Assembly (NCBI GenBank): GCA_018268355.1
Contig: JAFDWR010000004.1
Coordinates: 248,404 to 312,403, forward strand
Direction of reading: 5' to 3'
DNA length: 64,000 nucleotides
Origin: Armatimonadota bacterium
GTDB taxonomy: Bacteria > Armatimonadota > Fimbriimonadia > Fimbriimonadales > Fimbriimonadaceae
The notes beneath the pieces are model-generated. The model was not told the DNA's origin, made no database searches, and worked only from the letters and a program-made list of their open reading frames with translations. Both the position numbers and the translations under genes were made by a program. This document shows positions 16,019 to 26,768 of the stretch, in pieces; the stretch's first letter is position 1, and each line of letters opens with the position of its first letter.

Positions 16019-17400
16019 TGCTTTCGCTCGCCCTCCTCGGCCTCGTTCGACTGTGGATTCGGCGCGAGCCGATCTGGCTCGCGGGGCTAGTCTTCTGCTT
16101 CATTCCGGGCTGCAACCGGTTCTGGGAGCCGGATAACCTCAGTGGCAGCATCGTGATGGTGGCGGTCTGCGTCGTCTTCCTCGCGATCCCGCGTCTAGGG
16201 GCGGCCGCTGCGTTTTTGGGGACCGTGCTCCTTGGCTTGGCGGTGTGCCCGGGTTCACTCGCCGTCGGCGAGCCGAGGCCGTCGGTGGCGAGTTTCCTCG
16301 TGCTCGGCGTTCTTGGCCTGCTTGGCCTTGCACCACGAAAGCTGGGGCTTTGGGCGATGGCGTTCCTGTTGCCGATGGTGTGGCTCTTTGTCGGCTCGGG
16401 ACTGGACAGCCGCGCGGGCGGGCCGGGCGAGGTGCTGAAGGAAACGAGCGTCGTGGGTGAGCCGCCCCTTGTGCAACAAGGCGAGGTCGTGGGTCGGCGG
16501 CTGGATGGCAAAATCCGCGTGCTCTTCCCGTTCTCGCGGCGCGGCGAGCTGATCGACGCCGACCCCAGCGCCAAGGTGATCGGCGAGCCGGTGCCTACCT
16601 ACCGGGGCGAAACCGTACTCCGCATCACTCCCGAGGGCAAGTTTCTGATGTCGCCGAGCGGGGCGCAGCTCGACAAGCTGCCGAGCCCCGACGTCCGGAC
16701 TGGCTTTCGGTGGGAAAACTTTGCCGACATCTGGAAGCGGGTGGAAGATGGACCGCAGAAGGTCTTGCACTCGGTGCTGATCGGCCTTGTCGTCATGATC
16801 GGGTCGGTGCTCAGCTCGGCGATGGCGGCCTATGGCTTCGTGCGCTTCAGGACCGAAGCGGGCACCCTTCTCTGGTACGCGAACCTGCTCACCCTCGCGA
16901 TCCCGGGCACCGCACTCGTGGTTCCGCAATTCGAACTTTTCCGAACCTTCGGACTGCTCGGCACGAGCGTGCCGCTCTGGCTCCCCGCATGGTTCGGCAT
17001 CGGCAGCGGCACGATTATGCTCGCCGCCTTCATGCGCCAACTCAGCCTCGAGCCGGAGCTCAGCGCCAAGATCGACGGGGCGAGCCACGCCCAGATCTGG
17101 TGGCACATAGTCCTCCCCAGGATTCGCCCCGCGCTCGGAATCGTCGCCCTCACGTCGTTTGCGACGAGCTGGAACGGCCTCTTCCTGCCCCAGATGACCT
17201 ATGACGGCCCGGGCCAAGGCACGGTCTCGACCGCACTCGCCCAGGTTCGCGCCGACCACATCGGGCGTCCGGAATGGGTGCTCGCGGCGGCGGTCATGGC
17301 GATGGTGCCGCTTATTCTGCTCAGCCTCGTGCTCCTGAGCCTGTTTAAGAAGGCTACAAGCGAAGGTAGGGACGAATTTGTTCCAGCAGGGCGGGGCTGA
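16018..17400 (+). CDS. ABC transporter MalG-type permease with N-terminal membrane extension
   Basis: The ATG at 16018 shares a base with the preceding TGA, giving 460 residues. Frames open 14 codons further upstream but the overlap marks the true start. The N-terminal 150 residues contain several extra hydrophobic segments and a soluble loop not found in typical 280-residue MalG proteins. The C-terminal permease domain has the EAA loop SAKIDGASHAQIWWHIVLP and the following TSFATSWNGLFLPQM. It should pair with the fused upstream protein. The 3' end overlaps the opposing comEA-like gene by 47 bp. Confidence 0.82.
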   Translation: MLSLALLGLVRLWIRREPIWLAGLVFCFIPGCNRFWEPDNLSGSIVMVAVCVVFLAIPRLGAAAAFLGTVLLGLAVCPGSLAVGEPRPSVASFLVLGVLGLLGLAPRKLGLWAMAFLLPMVWLFVGSGLDSRAGGPGEVLKETSVVGEPPLVQQGEVVGRRLDGKIRVLFPFSRRGELIDADPSAKVIGEPVPTYRGETVLRITPEGKFLMSPSGAQLDKLPSPDVRTGFRWENFADIWKRVEDGPQKVLHSVLIGLVVMIGSVLSSAMAAYGFVRFRTEAGTLLWYANLLTLAIPGTALVVPQFELFRTFGLLGTSVPLWLPAWFGIGSGTIMLAAFMRQLSLEPELSAKIDGASHAQIWWHIVLPRIRPALGIVALTSFATSWNGLFLPQMTYDGPGQGTVSTALAQVRADHIGRPEWVLAAAVMAMVPLILLSLVLLSLFKKATSEGRDEFVPAGRG

Positions 17401-18019
17401 TCCCCGAGACATAGCCGAGCTCGTCAAGCGATGAAAATCCGCCGTGGTCGAGCCGGTAGTTGACGATCGCCTCGGCGACCTTGGGGCTCACGCCGGGTAA
17501 CTGGTTGAAGTCAGCGGCGGTCGCTTCGTTGAGGCTCACCGATCCAAGCTCGGGGAGGGGCACGGCGGGCTTCTTCGCCCGCTTCGATGAGCTGGTGGCC
17601 TTCGATCGCGGGGTGCGAGGCGGCTTGCCGACGGTTCGACCCTTGTAGGGCCTCGCGACCGACGTGTCGGGATCGGTGACCCTCGGCACAAAGAGCTGGG
17701 TCCCGGACTTGAGGGCAGCGGCACGGTTCAGTCGGTCAAGCTGGGCACCCTCAGCGGGTCCGCCGGCCTTCGTGAGGGCGTCTTCGACGGTTGCGCCGAC
17801 AGCAAACCGATAGAGCCCAGGCTTGCGGACCGCCCCTTCGACGTCAACGACGAGCGGCAGTTCAGCCTCGCTGGGCGGGGAAACGGCGCCTGACGAGGCG
17901 GAGACCACCGTCACCGGCAGCGGGGCAGGCTTGGAAACTTGGGTCCAGCCGACCCAGCCTAAGGCTCCCGCCACGGTTGCGGCGAGAATTCCAGCCCGGG
18001 CGCGGCTTGGCAAAGTCAC
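17354..18019 (-). CDS. comEA: ComEA-like DNA-binding competence protein (SLBB + helix-hairpin-helix)
   Basis: It has 221 residues with an N-terminal membrane anchor (ILAATVAGALGWVGW). An SLBB-like beta-grasp region follows (VVDVEGAVRKPGLYRFAVG). A basic, Ser/Lys/Pro-rich linker leads to a C-terminal helix-hairpin-helix pair (FNQLPGVSPKVAEAIVNYR; LDELGYVSGISPALLEQI). This order matches ComEA, the surface DNA receptor for natural transformation. No comEC gene is in the window. Its 3' end runs 47 bp into the convergent permease gene. Confidence 0.85.
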   Translation of the reverse strand: MTLPSRARAGILAATVAGALGWVGWTQVSKPAPLPVTVVSASSGAVSPPSEAELPLVVDVEGAVRKPGLYRFAVGATVEDALTKAGGPAEGAQLDRLNRAAALKSGTQLFVPRVTDPDTSVARPYKGRTVGKPPRTPRSKATSSSKRAKKPAVPLPELGSVSLNEATAADFNQLPGVSPKVAEAIVNYRLDHGGFSSLDELGYVSGISPALLEQIRPYLRL

Positions 18020-18374
18020 GACCCCACCATTCTAAACCCAAAAAATCAGAAAGGCCACCCGGAGCAAAGGTGGCCTAACTTGAGGAAGGAAAGGGGAGGG
18101 TGATGAAGCCTCCCCGGCTGGAGGTTGCGGGGCCCGGCGAACCGGGCCCTTAGGATTGCTGTCGGAGCTTGGCGGCGAGGGGGATCGATCACGCCGAAGC
18201 CCGACACATTCTCTGACGGCAATCTTTTCCCAATCGATGATCTTCCGTTGCGAAAAGTGACGCAAAAAATGGCGGAACAAAACTTCTGGTGCCTTAACAT
18301 CCGTCCGCGGAATCTCGGTAAGGGCGGAAACTTGCCACGCGTAACCTGCCCTGTGGCGTCAGAATAGAAATCGC
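18020..18374. other. 355-bp spacer between comEA-like and MFS genes
   Basis: Beyond the hairpins described separately, nothing protein-like is seen. The part from 18150 to 18374 is less GC-rich and probably holds the divergent promoters. A CAGAAT hexamer lies 9 nt before the MFS start codon. Confidence 0.4.
18045..18150 (-). ncRNA. Candidate leftward structured RNA with intrinsic terminator upstream of comEA
   Basis: On the minus strand three hairpins occur in a row. The first is an 8-bp GGGCCCGG stem capped by a UUCG tetraloop (18130-18149). The second is a CCTCC/GGAGG stem (18109-18124). The third is an 8-bp GGTGGCCT stem (18052-18076) followed by a T-rich run to 18042. No gene on that strand ends here, so either a short RNA is terminated or comEA has a structured, attenuator-like leader. 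The 5' end is not defined. Confidence 0.35.
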
Positions 18375-19637
18375 ATGACGCCTACCGAGTCCAAGAAGCC
18401 AAATCCGATAGCGGGAATCTTCCTGACTGTCTTTCTTGACCTGCTGAGCTTTGGCATCTTCATTCCGGACTTGCAGCTTCGCGGCGAGCACGTCATCCGT
18501 GAATTCTTGGGTTCGAAGGCACCGGAATCGACGGTGGCGATTGGCATTGCCCTCGTCTTATCGCTCTATTCCATCGCCTCGTTCATCGCCTCGCCTTATC
18601 TGGGTTCGCTGAGCGACCGCATCGGCCGTCGGAAGATCCTGCTCGTGACCTGCATGATGGCCTCGATCAGCTACTTCATTTACATCAAGGCCGACGTCTT
18701 TGCGATCCTGATTCTCACCCGCATCACGTTGGGTATTGCCGCCGCCAACGTCGGGGTAGCGTTTGCCTATGTCGCCGACGTCACCGAGCCCAAGGACCGA
18801 GCCAAGTCGCTCGGCGCGCTCGGAGCCGCGTTTGGCCTCGGCTTCATCTTCGGCCCGCCCCTGGGTGGCCTGTTGCTTCAGCTTGGCAACGACCATCCGA
18901 TCTATATCGGCCTCCTGGGCGGCTTCCTCAGCCTGATCAACTTCTTGTATGTCCTGTTCCTGCTGCCCGACCCACCCGTGCGAGAGTCGGCGCGAAAGGG
19001 CAGCTTTGTCAAGGACTTGCGGCGCGCGCTCAAGGTGCCAACCCTCGGCGTCTTGCTCCTCATGTTCTTTGCGGTGAACCTCGGCTTCACCAACCTCGAG
19101 ACCACCTATTTCCGCATGCTCGAGGCCCCGAACTGGATTCACCACTTGCCTTCAACCCAGGCGAAGTCGGCGGGCTCATTCGTGCTCGCGATGGTCGGCA
19201 TCGTGAGTGCGTTCACCCAGGCGGTGCTGGTTGGCGTGTTCGCGAAGTACGGCCAAATGAAGGTGCTGCGGCTCTCGTTCCTCGTCTATGTCCCCGCGTT
19301 CCTGTTTGTGCCCTATGGCCACCTCTGGGTGCCAGTGCTGATTGGCGTGCTTGCCCTCGCGATGTCGGGTGGACTCATCAACCCGAACATGAGCGGGATC
19401 ATCTCCACCTCTGCGCCGGACGACATCCAAGGCGGCGTTTTTGGCGTGACCCAGGGTCTGGGTGCGCTCGCCCGGATCATTGGACCGTTCGTAAGTCAAC
19501 CGCTCTTTGCCTACTCACCCGCTGCGCCATATTGGCTCGGCGGAGCGATCCTCGCGATTCCTGCGGTGCTGATCTGGTTTGTGAAGCCACCCGAGCCTCG
19601 CGAAGCGAAGTCCGAAGACCCCGTGCTCGCGCACTAG
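18375..19637 (+). CDS. Major facilitator superfamily transporter (TetA/drug-efflux type)
   Basis: It has 420 residues with about 12 predicted helices. The loop 2-3 signature is present as GSLSDRIGRRKILL, and the second-half equivalent region is less conserved. The ADVTEPKDRAKSLGALGAAFGLGFIFGPPLGG segment matches the tetracycline/multidrug antiporter group. It likely exports a small molecule using the proton gradient; the substrate is unknown. It is monocistronic, with the convergent gene on its 3' side overlapping the stop by 4 nt. Confidence 0.8.
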   Translation: MTPTESKKPNPIAGIFLTVFLDLLSFGIFIPDLQLRGEHVIREFLGSKAPESTVAIGIALVLSLYSIASFIASPYLGSLSDRIGRRKILLVTCMMASISYFIYIKADVFAILILTRITLGIAAANVGVAFAYVADVTEPKDRAKSLGALGAAFGLGFIFGPPLGGLLLQLGNDHPIYIGLLGGFLSLINFLYVLFLLPDPPVRESARKGSFVKDLRRALKVPTLGVLLLMFFAVNLGFTNLETTYFRMLEAPNWIHHLPSTQAKSAGSFVLAMVGIVSAFTQAVLVGVFAKYGQMKVLRLSFLVYVPAFLFVPYGHLWVPVLIGVLALAMSGGLINPNMSGIISTSAPDDIQGGVFGVTQGLGALARIIGPFVSQPLFAYSPAAPYWLGGAILAIPAVLIWFVKPPEPREAKSEDPVLAH

Positions 19638-20227
19638 CGCTTGGGCGGGATCGACTTGAATTCGTAGGTGAGGTCGGCGGCCTCTTCGCCCCCCGGAATC
19701 GGCATGGCGAGGACGGTGCCTTTCACTGAAACGGGAACCCCGGTCTTCGGGTCGAGTTCAACCTTGAACTTACCCTTGATGCCGTCCTTCTCGGCGAAGC
19801 TCCAATCGTCGGTGCCCATCGTCCAGGTCGCGGTCGGCAGGCCTTCGACGAACGAGGCCAAGGACCCTCCGCCAAGAACGGGCCGCCCGAGACGGAAAAC
19901 GCGGAAGGTGTCCGCATAGGACGGGTGGAAGTTCGCCTTGACGGTTCCGCCGTGGATGTCCCACGTTTCGGTCCACTTTTCGGGCTTGCTGCCGGGAGGC
20001 GGCCCGAGGCGAACGCCAGGGGTGACGGTCTCGGTGAGGCGATGGGTGACTTCAACGTCGATCAGGCCCTCTTTGATCGCCAGGACCTTGAACCCGATGT
20101 CGTAGCGCTCAGAGAAGACGAGGTCGCCTTCTTGGCGAAACGTGCGCTGCTCGGCGGCGGGCCAGTGATCGCCGACTTTTAGGTTGAGTTGATTCGGGGC
20201 GATCAGCAGCAGCGCAAGCGTGGTCAT
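19634..20227 (-). CDS. Hypothetical exported protein
   Basis: The 197-residue protein begins with a short hydrophobic leader (MTTLALLLIAPNQL) and then is beta-rich (FKVLAIKEGLIDVEVTHRLTETV; GKFKVELDPKTGVPVSVKGTV). The pattern resembles periplasmic beta-sandwich or DUF-type proteins, but I cannot name a family. It is the last gene of a tight pyk-initiated operon, its start overlapping the stop of the upstream small gene by 4 nt. Confidence 0.6.
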   Translation of the reverse strand: MTTLALLLIAPNQLNLKVGDHWPAAEQRTFRQEGDLVFSERYDIGFKVLAIKEGLIDVEVTHRLTETVTPGVRLGPPPGSKPEKWTETWDIHGGTVKANFHPSYADTFRVFRLGRPVLGGGSLASFVEGLPTATWTMGTDDWSFAEKDGIKGKFKVELDPKTGVPVSVKGTVLAMPIPGGEEAADLTYEFKSIPPKR

Positions 20228-20492
20228 GGGGTTTTCTCAATCGGCTCTTCGTTTTTCTTCAAGAGCCCTTGTTCTCGGGCGAGGCGGTCGCGGCCCGTTG
20301 CTCCCTCAATCTCAGCGTTCTTGCGGGCGAGCTCAACGCGGGTGTTTTCCGCCTTGACTGCCATCGCTTCAGACTGTCTCGCCTGTTCGCGCTGCTTTTG
20401 ATAGAGTTGCCACGGCCCACGGCCGAGATAGACACCCACTGCAATTGCAATGCCAAAAAAGAAGGTGCCGACAATGATCTTCGCTTCCTTGC

Positions 20493-20496
<4 letters not shown>
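20224..20496 (-). CDS. Small single-pass coiled-coil membrane protein (FtsB/DivIC-like architecture)
   Basis: The protein has 90 residues. A transmembrane helix (about 8-25, IVGTFFFGIAIAVGVYLG) is followed by a charged coiled coil with ELARKNAEIEG. The segment GRDRLAREQGLLKKNEEPI recalls the end of FtsB/DivIC septum proteins. The resemblance is architectural and could be coincidental. It overlaps pyk upstream and the hypothetical gene downstream by 4 nt each. Confidence 0.5.
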
Positions 20497-21899
<1,403 letters not shown>

Positions 21900-21955
21900 G
21901 AGGCTATTGTCGGCAACTAATAGAGCGACGATTGGGCGACAGGCTGAGATTCGCC

Positions 21956-21961
21956 TACAAT
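21956..21961 (+). promoter_or_regulatory. -10 element (TACAAT) of lpxB
   Basis: TACAAT lies 9 nt before the ATG at 21971, placing the predicted transcript start within two or three bases of the start codon. A TTGGGC at 21932 gives an 18-bp spacer to a weak -35. Confidence 0.5.
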
Positions 21962-21970
21962 CTCGAAGTC

Positions 21971-23077
21971 ATGCGCATCTTCCTTTGTGCAGGTGAGGCG
22001 AGTGGGGACCGCTATGCGGCGGCCCTGGCGCGGCTCCTTGCCAAAGAGGTGCCGGGCGTCACGCTCGAAGGCGTGGGCGGTCCCCGGCTCGGTGCCATCC
22101 TCGACCTCCTCGCCGACAGCACCCGCTGGGGGGCAATCTCGATCGTGGAAAGCCTCAAGGTAGTCGGCCGCATCCTGCCCGCGTACTTCAAGATCCGCCG
22201 CCGACTCGCCGAAGTTCAGCCGGGCATCTTTATCCCCATCGACTTTGGCTTCCTGAATGTCCGCCTGGCGCGCTTTGCGAAGCAGAAGGGTTGGAAGGTG
22301 CTCTACTTCATCCCCCGCGGGTCTTGGAAGCACAACCACAAGGCGGAGGACCTACGCGAGCAAAAAGAGGTGATCGACGGCGGGGTGAGTCCCTTCCCGT
22401 GGTCGGCCAAGGCGATGTTTGACGCAGGAATGGACGTGCGGTTTTATGGTCATCCGCTCAAGCAGGTTTTGCGCGATGAGGGCGTGAAGCCCATGCTCAA
22501 TTCGAAGCGAATCGCACTTTTGCCCGGCAGCCGTGAGCAGGAGATCGCGCGTAATCTCGAGCTGATGGCCGAGGCGGTCGAAGGCCTCGGTCCGTTTGAG
22601 CTCGAAGTGGCGGTTGCCCCAACCACGAGCGCGGAGAGCGTGCGCCGAACCTGGAGCCGCTTCTCCAAGCGGGCGATCATCACCACCGAAGGGGACATCT
22701 ACGGCGTGCTCTCGCGGGCGCGGGCGGCGATTGTCTGTAGCGGGACCGCAACCCTCGAGGCCTCGCTCATGGGGGTGCCGATGGTGGTCGTTTATGCGGC
22801 CTCGAAGGCGATGCAAGTCGAGGCAAAGCTCATCCGATTTAAGACGCCGAAGTGGATTTCGCTTCCCAACATCACGTTGCAGCGCGACCTTGTCCCCGAG
22901 TTCGTTGGGGTCGCGATTGATGGCGGCGAGGTCCGCAAAGCGGTGGCCGGCATCCTCGAAGACGGCCCCCTCCGCGAAGCCCAGCGCCAGGGCCTTTCCG
23001 AAGTTGACGAGATCCTCGGTCCATCCAACGCCCTCGACGAGACGGTCGCCTGGATTAAAACCTGGGCCGAAACGTAA
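21971..23077 (+). CDS. lpxB: Lipid-A-disaccharide synthase
   Basis: LpxB joins UDP-2,3-diacylglucosamine to lipid X, forming the lipid A disaccharide at the inner membrane. The ATG at 21971 starts at MRIFLCAGEASGDRYAA, the conserved N-terminus, giving 368 residues; a TTG 39 nt upstream is open but overlaps the promoter. GT19-family signatures include FIPIDFGFLNVRLA and IALLPGSREQEI, then CSGTATLEASLMGVPMVVVY. Its presence shows an LPS-bearing outer membrane. No lpxA, lpxC or lpxD is nearby. Confidence 0.9.
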   Translation: MRIFLCAGEASGDRYAAALARLLAKEVPGVTLEGVGGPRLGAILDLLADSTRWGAISIVESLKVVGRILPAYFKIRRRLAEVQPGIFIPIDFGFLNVRLARFAKQKGWKVLYFIPRGSWKHNHKAEDLREQKEVIDGGVSPFPWSAKAMFDAGMDVRFYGHPLKQVLRDEGVKPMLNSKRIALLPGSREQEIARNLELMAEAVEGLGPFELEVAVAPTTSAESVRRTWSRFSKRAIITTEGDIYGVLSRARAAIVCSGTATLEASLMGVPMVVVYAASKAMQVEAKLIRFKTPKWISLPNITLQRDLVPEFVGVAIDGGEVRKAVAGILEDGPLREAQRQGLSEVDEILGPSNALDETVAWIKTWAET

Positions 23078-23124
23078 ATCGGCCCCCAAACCGAGGTGGT
23101 CCGGAGGCCGCGAAAAGGGTCAGC

Positions 23125-23739
23125 TTAGAGGCGAATGCCGTAGCTGAGGTTGATCGTGTGTTGCCAAGGCTGGTGATGATCGGTCGGGAGTCCCGCCGAG
23201 AACGTGAGGCCCAGACCCTTCATCGGCAAGGGAATGAAAACGCCTGCCCACGTTGAGCCGTTCGGACCGCCGAAGTGCTCGACCATGCCGGTCCAGCCGT
23301 TCTTCATCGCGAAGTCGACGCCGATCATCGGATGCTCGACGGTGTCGCGGTACACGCCGGCATGGAGTCGCATGTTCGGCATGTCGTAGCGACCGACAAC
23401 GTAAACGGCATTCAACCCCGTTCGGAAGTCGAAGTTCATGACTCCCGCACTGATCGCGTAGTTCTTGCCCTGGGCAAAGCGAAACTTCACGTTGCCATAG
23501 GTCGTCGCGTTCAAGTTGTTGTCGTAGCCGATCTCGATTCGGTCGGTGAGACCAATCGTTGCGCAGTGCCACAGGTTGCCGCGCTTAGCGATGTCCCACT
23601 TGTTGCCCGCAGAGTAAACGCCAAAAAGACATTCGCCAGGTCCGACCGTATCCGCGATCGGAATCAAATTTAATCCGGTAGGTCCCGCCATTGCCATTGC
23701 CGGCAACATGAGACACACCCAAGCCATCCTCCGTACCAT
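23125..23739 (-). CDS. Predicted outer-membrane/periplasmic beta-structured protein
   Basis: Starting at 23739 the 204-residue protein has a signal peptide (MVRRMAWVCLMLPAMAMA). The rest consists of amphipathic strands such as NAISAGVMNFDFRTG-like YAISAGVMNF, MRLHAGVYRDT and TINLSYGIRL. The composition suggests a small beta barrel; no family name can be given. The frame stays open upstream to 24462, but that extension lies antisense to other genes and has no coding character. It is divergent from the gene at 23842. Confidence 0.6.
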   Translation of the reverse strand: MVRRMAWVCLMLPAMAMAGPTGLNLIPIADTVGPGECLFGVYSAGNKWDIAKRGNLWHCATIGLTDRIEIGYDNNLNATTYGNVKFRFAQGKNYAISAGVMNFDFRTGLNAVYVVGRYDMPNMRLHAGVYRDTVEHPMIGVDFAMKNGWTGMVEHFGGPNGSTWAGVFIPLPMKGLGLTFSAGLPTDHHQPWQHTINLSYGIRL

Positions 23740-23841
23740 GGCTGTGCCTTTCCGCAACACCTCCCGAGTCTCGACAAGCGTTGTTGCCGGGATTGGGTTT
23801 TCCCCGCACGTTTGGCACACGAGCCGCAAGTTAGGCGGCAT

Positions 23842-24264
23842 ATGTCCGCCGTCGCCCTCCGAGCGTTGCCCCTCTTCGAAGCCCTCCTTCCGGAAGAGCC
23901 TTGTGTGGTCCTGGAAGCGCGACGCGATGTCGCCTTCGCAGGAAAGATCGGACAGCGCGTGATCGACGAACTCCTCGTCGAGCGCGGCGGAAAGAAGTTC
24001 CTCCTCCAGGTCGGACGTCGACCGGGCCGAACGGAATCTAACTTCCGGGCCTATGAGGTCGGAGAGCGCCTCTACGTTCCCGGCACTCCTGCCTTCGGCA
24101 AGATGTACATCGTGAACAACCTCGTGCAGCGAGCCCTCGTCCTCGTGGATACTTCGGAGCAGGGAAGCGAGCCGATCTTTGCCCCTTCGGTCCGAAAGGA
24201 AAAGACCCGCGTTCGCCGAACGGTCGCCGCCGCAAGGGCCCACCTTGCCGCGAAGTCGGCCTAA
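23842..24264 (+). CDS. Hypothetical cytoplasmic protein, 140 residues
   Basis: The ATG at 23842 follows a TTAGGCGG ribosome-binding sequence. The N-terminal 100 residues look like a mixed alpha/beta domain (VIDELLVERGGKKFLLQVGRR). The C-terminal tail is strongly basic (VRKEKTRVRRTVAAARAHLA), which could bind nucleic acid. No known family is recognised. It lies 12 nt upstream of the tautomerase gene and is probably cotranscribed with it and queC. Confidence 0.55.
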   Translation: MSAVALRALPLFEALLPEEPCVVLEARRDVAFAGKIGQRVIDELLVERGGKKFLLQVGRRPGRTESNFRAYEVGERLYVPGTPAFGKMYIVNNLVQRALVLVDTSEQGSEPIFAPSVRKEKTRVRRTVAAARAHLAAKSA

Positions 24265-24276
24265 GGAATTCTGGTC

Positions 24277-24627
24277 ATGCCCCATCTCATTCTCGAAACC
24301 ACGGCCGACCTGCCTGAGAATGGCAACATTCCCGACATCCTGGAGTCGCTCGTTTCGATCTTCAGCGGCTTCGAGACCGTGAACCCGGTCGCGGTGAAGG
24401 CCTATCACACGCTGCGCTCGAACTGGGTCATGGGCGAAGGCGCACCAGCGGGGTTTGCTCACCTCAGCGTTTGGGTCCTCGAAGGTCGCCCGCTCGAACT
24501 TCGCGAGAAGATGGCGGACACCCTCTATGCCGAGATGAAGCAGCAGTTCGCCGAATCGGCCGCCGAGAACGGGGTCTCGATCACCCTCGAAGTGCGCGAG
24601 ATGGCCACCGCGACCTACCGAAAGTAA
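24277..24627 (+). CDS. Tautomerase-superfamily protein (CHMI-like)
   Basis: The 116-residue protein begins [16 protein letters not shown]. After Met removal, Pro-1 would act as the catalytic base, as in 5-carboxymethyl-2-hydroxymuconate isomerase. The conserved second half contains [26 protein letters not shown]. Family members isomerise keto-enol substrates in aromatic catabolism; no catabolic genes adjoin it here, so the natural substrate is uncertain. It is followed after 13 nt by queC. Confidence 0.72.
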   Translation: MPHLILETTADLPENGNIPDILESLVSIFSGFETVNPVAVKAYHTLRSNWVMGEGAPAGFAHLSVWVLEGRPLELREKMADTLYAEMKQQFAESAAENGVSITLEVREMATATYRK

Positions 24628-24640
24628 ACTCTTGCCCGGA

Positions 24641-25315
24641 ATGAAGAAGGGTGTGGTTTTGCTGAGTGGCGGATTGGACTCCGCGACGGTGGTGGCGATG
24701 GCGAAGGACCAGGGCTATGAGATCCACGCCCTCACCGTCATTTATGGCCAGCGCCACGACGTCGAGATTGAAGCCAGCCGTCGGGTGGCCGCCCAGCTGG
24801 GCGTGGCGAGCCACCGATTCGTTTCTGTTGACCTCGGTCAGATTGGCGGCTCTGCCCTCACCGCCGAAATCGACGTCCCGAAGGGCCGCGACGAGTCCAC
24901 GATGGAGTCGGAAATCCCGGTCACCTATGTCCCTGCGCGCAACACGATCATGCTCTCGATTGCGCTGGGGCTCGCCGAAGTCCTCGAGGCCGAAGCGATC
25001 TTTGCGGGGATGAACGCGGTGGATTACAGCGGGTATCCCGACTGCCGACCCGAATACGTCGACGCCTTTGCGAGGATGGCCGCCCTCGCGACCAAGGCAG
25101 GCGTAGAAGGCAACCCGGTGACGATCATCACGCCGCTCATGAACCTGCGGAAGGCGGACATCATTCGCGAGGGGATTCGGCTCGGGGTGGATTACTCGCT
25201 CACTCACTCCTGCTACGACCCGGTGGAGGGGCGAGCCTGCGGCGAGTGCGATGCCTGCCTCATCCGGATTCGCGCGTTCAGCGAACTCGGGATGACGGAC
25301 CCCGCGTTAGCGTAG
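24641..25315 (+). CDS. queC: 7-cyano-7-deazaguanine synthase
   Basis: QueC converts 7-carboxy-7-deazaguanine to preQ0 with ATP and ammonia, in queuosine synthesis. The ATG at 24641 gives 224 residues starting [19 protein letters not shown], which carries the PP-loop SGGLDS. Other conserved parts are [15 protein letters not shown] and the zinc-binding Cys set in [16 protein letters not shown]. FolE2 (42669) and QueG (57808) of the same pathway are in the window but not linked. The 3' end overlaps the convergent crtI-like gene by 9 nt. Confidence 0.95.
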   Translation: MKKGVVLLSGGLDSATVVAMAKDQGYEIHALTVIYGQRHDVEIEASRRVAAQLGVASHRFVSVDLGQIGGSALTAEIDVPKGRDESTMESEIPVTYVPARNTIMLSIALGLAEVLEAEAIFAGMNAVDYSGYPDCRPEYVDAFARMAALATKAGVEGNPVTIITPLMNLRKADIIREGIRLGVDYSLTHSCYDPVEGRACGECDACLIRIRAFSELGMTDPALA

Positions 25316-26758
25316 GCGACCATCGTCAACGAGCCGCCGTTCGGCAAGGTCGGCGGAGATGAGCACCATCGGGAGTCCGTTTCCAGGCTGGGTGCTCGCG
25401 CCCACAAAGACCATGTTCCGGTTCGACTTCGACCGGTTGCTGGGCCGGAAGTAAGCGCTCTGCCAGAAGTCGTGGCTCAGGCCAAAGGCCGCCCCGCGGT
25501 CGAGGTTGAGGTCGTCGGCCCAATCCTTCGGACGGTAGGTCTTGCGCTGGAGGATTCGCGCGGGGTCGAAGCCGACTTCGTCTTGGAGTCGCTTCAGCGC
25601 GCCGTCAATGAGGGCGTTCTCCTCGGCCTCGGTCCAGCTGTGGTCGAGGTTGGGCGCTGGAATCAATAAATACAAGTTTGAACGGCTATTCTTGCAGCGT
25701 TCAGGATCCGTCTTGCAAGAGACCGCCGCATAGAACGCGGGGTCGGTGGGAATGCGCTTCTCGTCGAAGATCTGGCGCAGGTTGCCCTCGAAGTCGGCGC
25801 CAAAGAAGACGTTGTGGTGCTCCAGGCCGTCGATCTCGCCGTCCACTTCCGCATAGAGCATGAGCGCGCTGCAGCTGTAGCGGCGCTTCGGCTTCGCGGG
25901 CAGCGATTGGAGTTCGCGCTCGGCATAAGGCAGGTCGGCGTTGCAGATCACCGCCTCCGCCTCGATGACTTCGCCGCTTTCGAGGATGACGTTTCGACCC
26001 TCGACCTTCTTCACCGCAGTGTTGAGGCGGAATTCCGCGCCCTTCTTGGTCGCGAGCCGCTCGATGGAGCGGGCGATCTCGACCATGCCGCCCATCGGGT
26101 ACCAGATGCCCTCGCCATATTCCATGTAGGTGAGGACCGCATAGACCCACGGCGCGTCGTAGGGCGAGAGGCCAAGGTACATCGTTTGGAACGAGAAAAG
26201 CATCCGCAGTCGGGGGTCTTCGACGTAGCGGCCGATCCCCTTCGCGAGGTTGCCGAGCATCCGGTGGCGCAGGACGAGCGGCAGGGCCTTGCCGCCGATG
26301 AACTGGCCGATGTGGTTGTAGTTCCGCTCGACGAAGCGCGGGATCGCCTCGCGGTAGAGGTCGGCGAGGTCGCCGAGCAGCTTGGGGTAGGCGAGGGCAT
26401 CCTTGCGGCCCGAAAGTCGGTTGATCTGGTCGACCATCTTCGCGACGTTGGTCGTCCCTTCGATGCGGCTGCCGTCGCGATAGAACACGCGGTAGCTGGG
26501 GTCGCAGAGCCGGATGTCGAGGTGGTCTTCCAGCTTCTCGCCGACGTCGGTGAAGAGCTTTCGGAACGGGTCGAGCATCATCATGAGCGTCGGTCCGCCG
26601 TCAAACTTGGCGTCGCCGACCGTCACTTCGCGGTTTCGACCGCCGACCTGGTCGGTTTTTTCGAGCACGACCACTTTTGCCCCACGATGGGCGAGGCGAA
26701 GGGCGACCGCAAGGCCTCCGACACCGGCTCCAATGACGACAAAGGGTCGATCTGACAT
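25307..26758 (-). CDS. crtI: Phytoene desaturase-family carotenoid oxidoreductase (CrtI-like)
   Basis: The start [17 protein letters not shown] at 26758 gives 483 residues with the FAD-binding GAGVGGL motif and the acidic strand end [15 protein letters not shown]. The C-terminal FAD signature reads [22 protein letters not shown]. These are features of CrtI-type desaturases/isomerases, but CrtD/CrtN/CrtO relatives share them, so the exact step is inferred. It follows the CruF-like gene by 10 nt in the same operon, supporting a role in acyclic carotenoid modification. Confidence 0.85.
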   Translation of the reverse strand: MSDRPFVVIGAGVGGLAVALRLAHRGAKVVVLEKTDQVGGRNREVTVGDAKFDGGPTLMMMLDPFRKLFTDVGEKLEDHLDIRLCDPSYRVFYRDGSRIEGTTNVAKMVDQINRLSGRKDALAYPKLLGDLADLYREAIPRFVERNYNHIGQFIGGKALPLVLRHRMLGNLAKGIGRYVEDPRLRMLFSFQTMYLGLSPYDAPWVYAVLTYMEYGEGIWYPMGGMVEIARSIERLATKKGAEFRLNTAVKKVEGRNVILESGEVIEAEAVICNADLPYAERELQSLPAKPKRRYSCSALMLYAEVDGEIDGLEHHNVFFGADFEGNLRQIFDEKRIPTDPAFYAAVSCKTDPERCKNSRSNLYLLIPAPNLDHSWTEAEENALIDGALKRLQDEVGFDPARILQRKTYRPKDWADDLNLDRGAAFGLSHDFWQSAYFRPSNRSKSNRNMVFVGASTQPGNGLPMVLISADLAERRLVDDGRLR

Positions 26759-26768
26759 CCTTTGAGTC

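Noticed and set aside
18032-18300. Two minus-strand frames of 82 and 84 codons upstream of comEA
   Set aside because: Both read through the three hairpins and the terminator and have no domain or ribosome-binding site; the region is better explained as structured RNA or leader.
23740-24462. Upstream extension of the minus-strand gene ending at 23125, giving 445 codons
   Set aside because: The extension is antisense to the 23842 gene and the tautomerase gene. A signal peptide begins at 23739, so that is the start.
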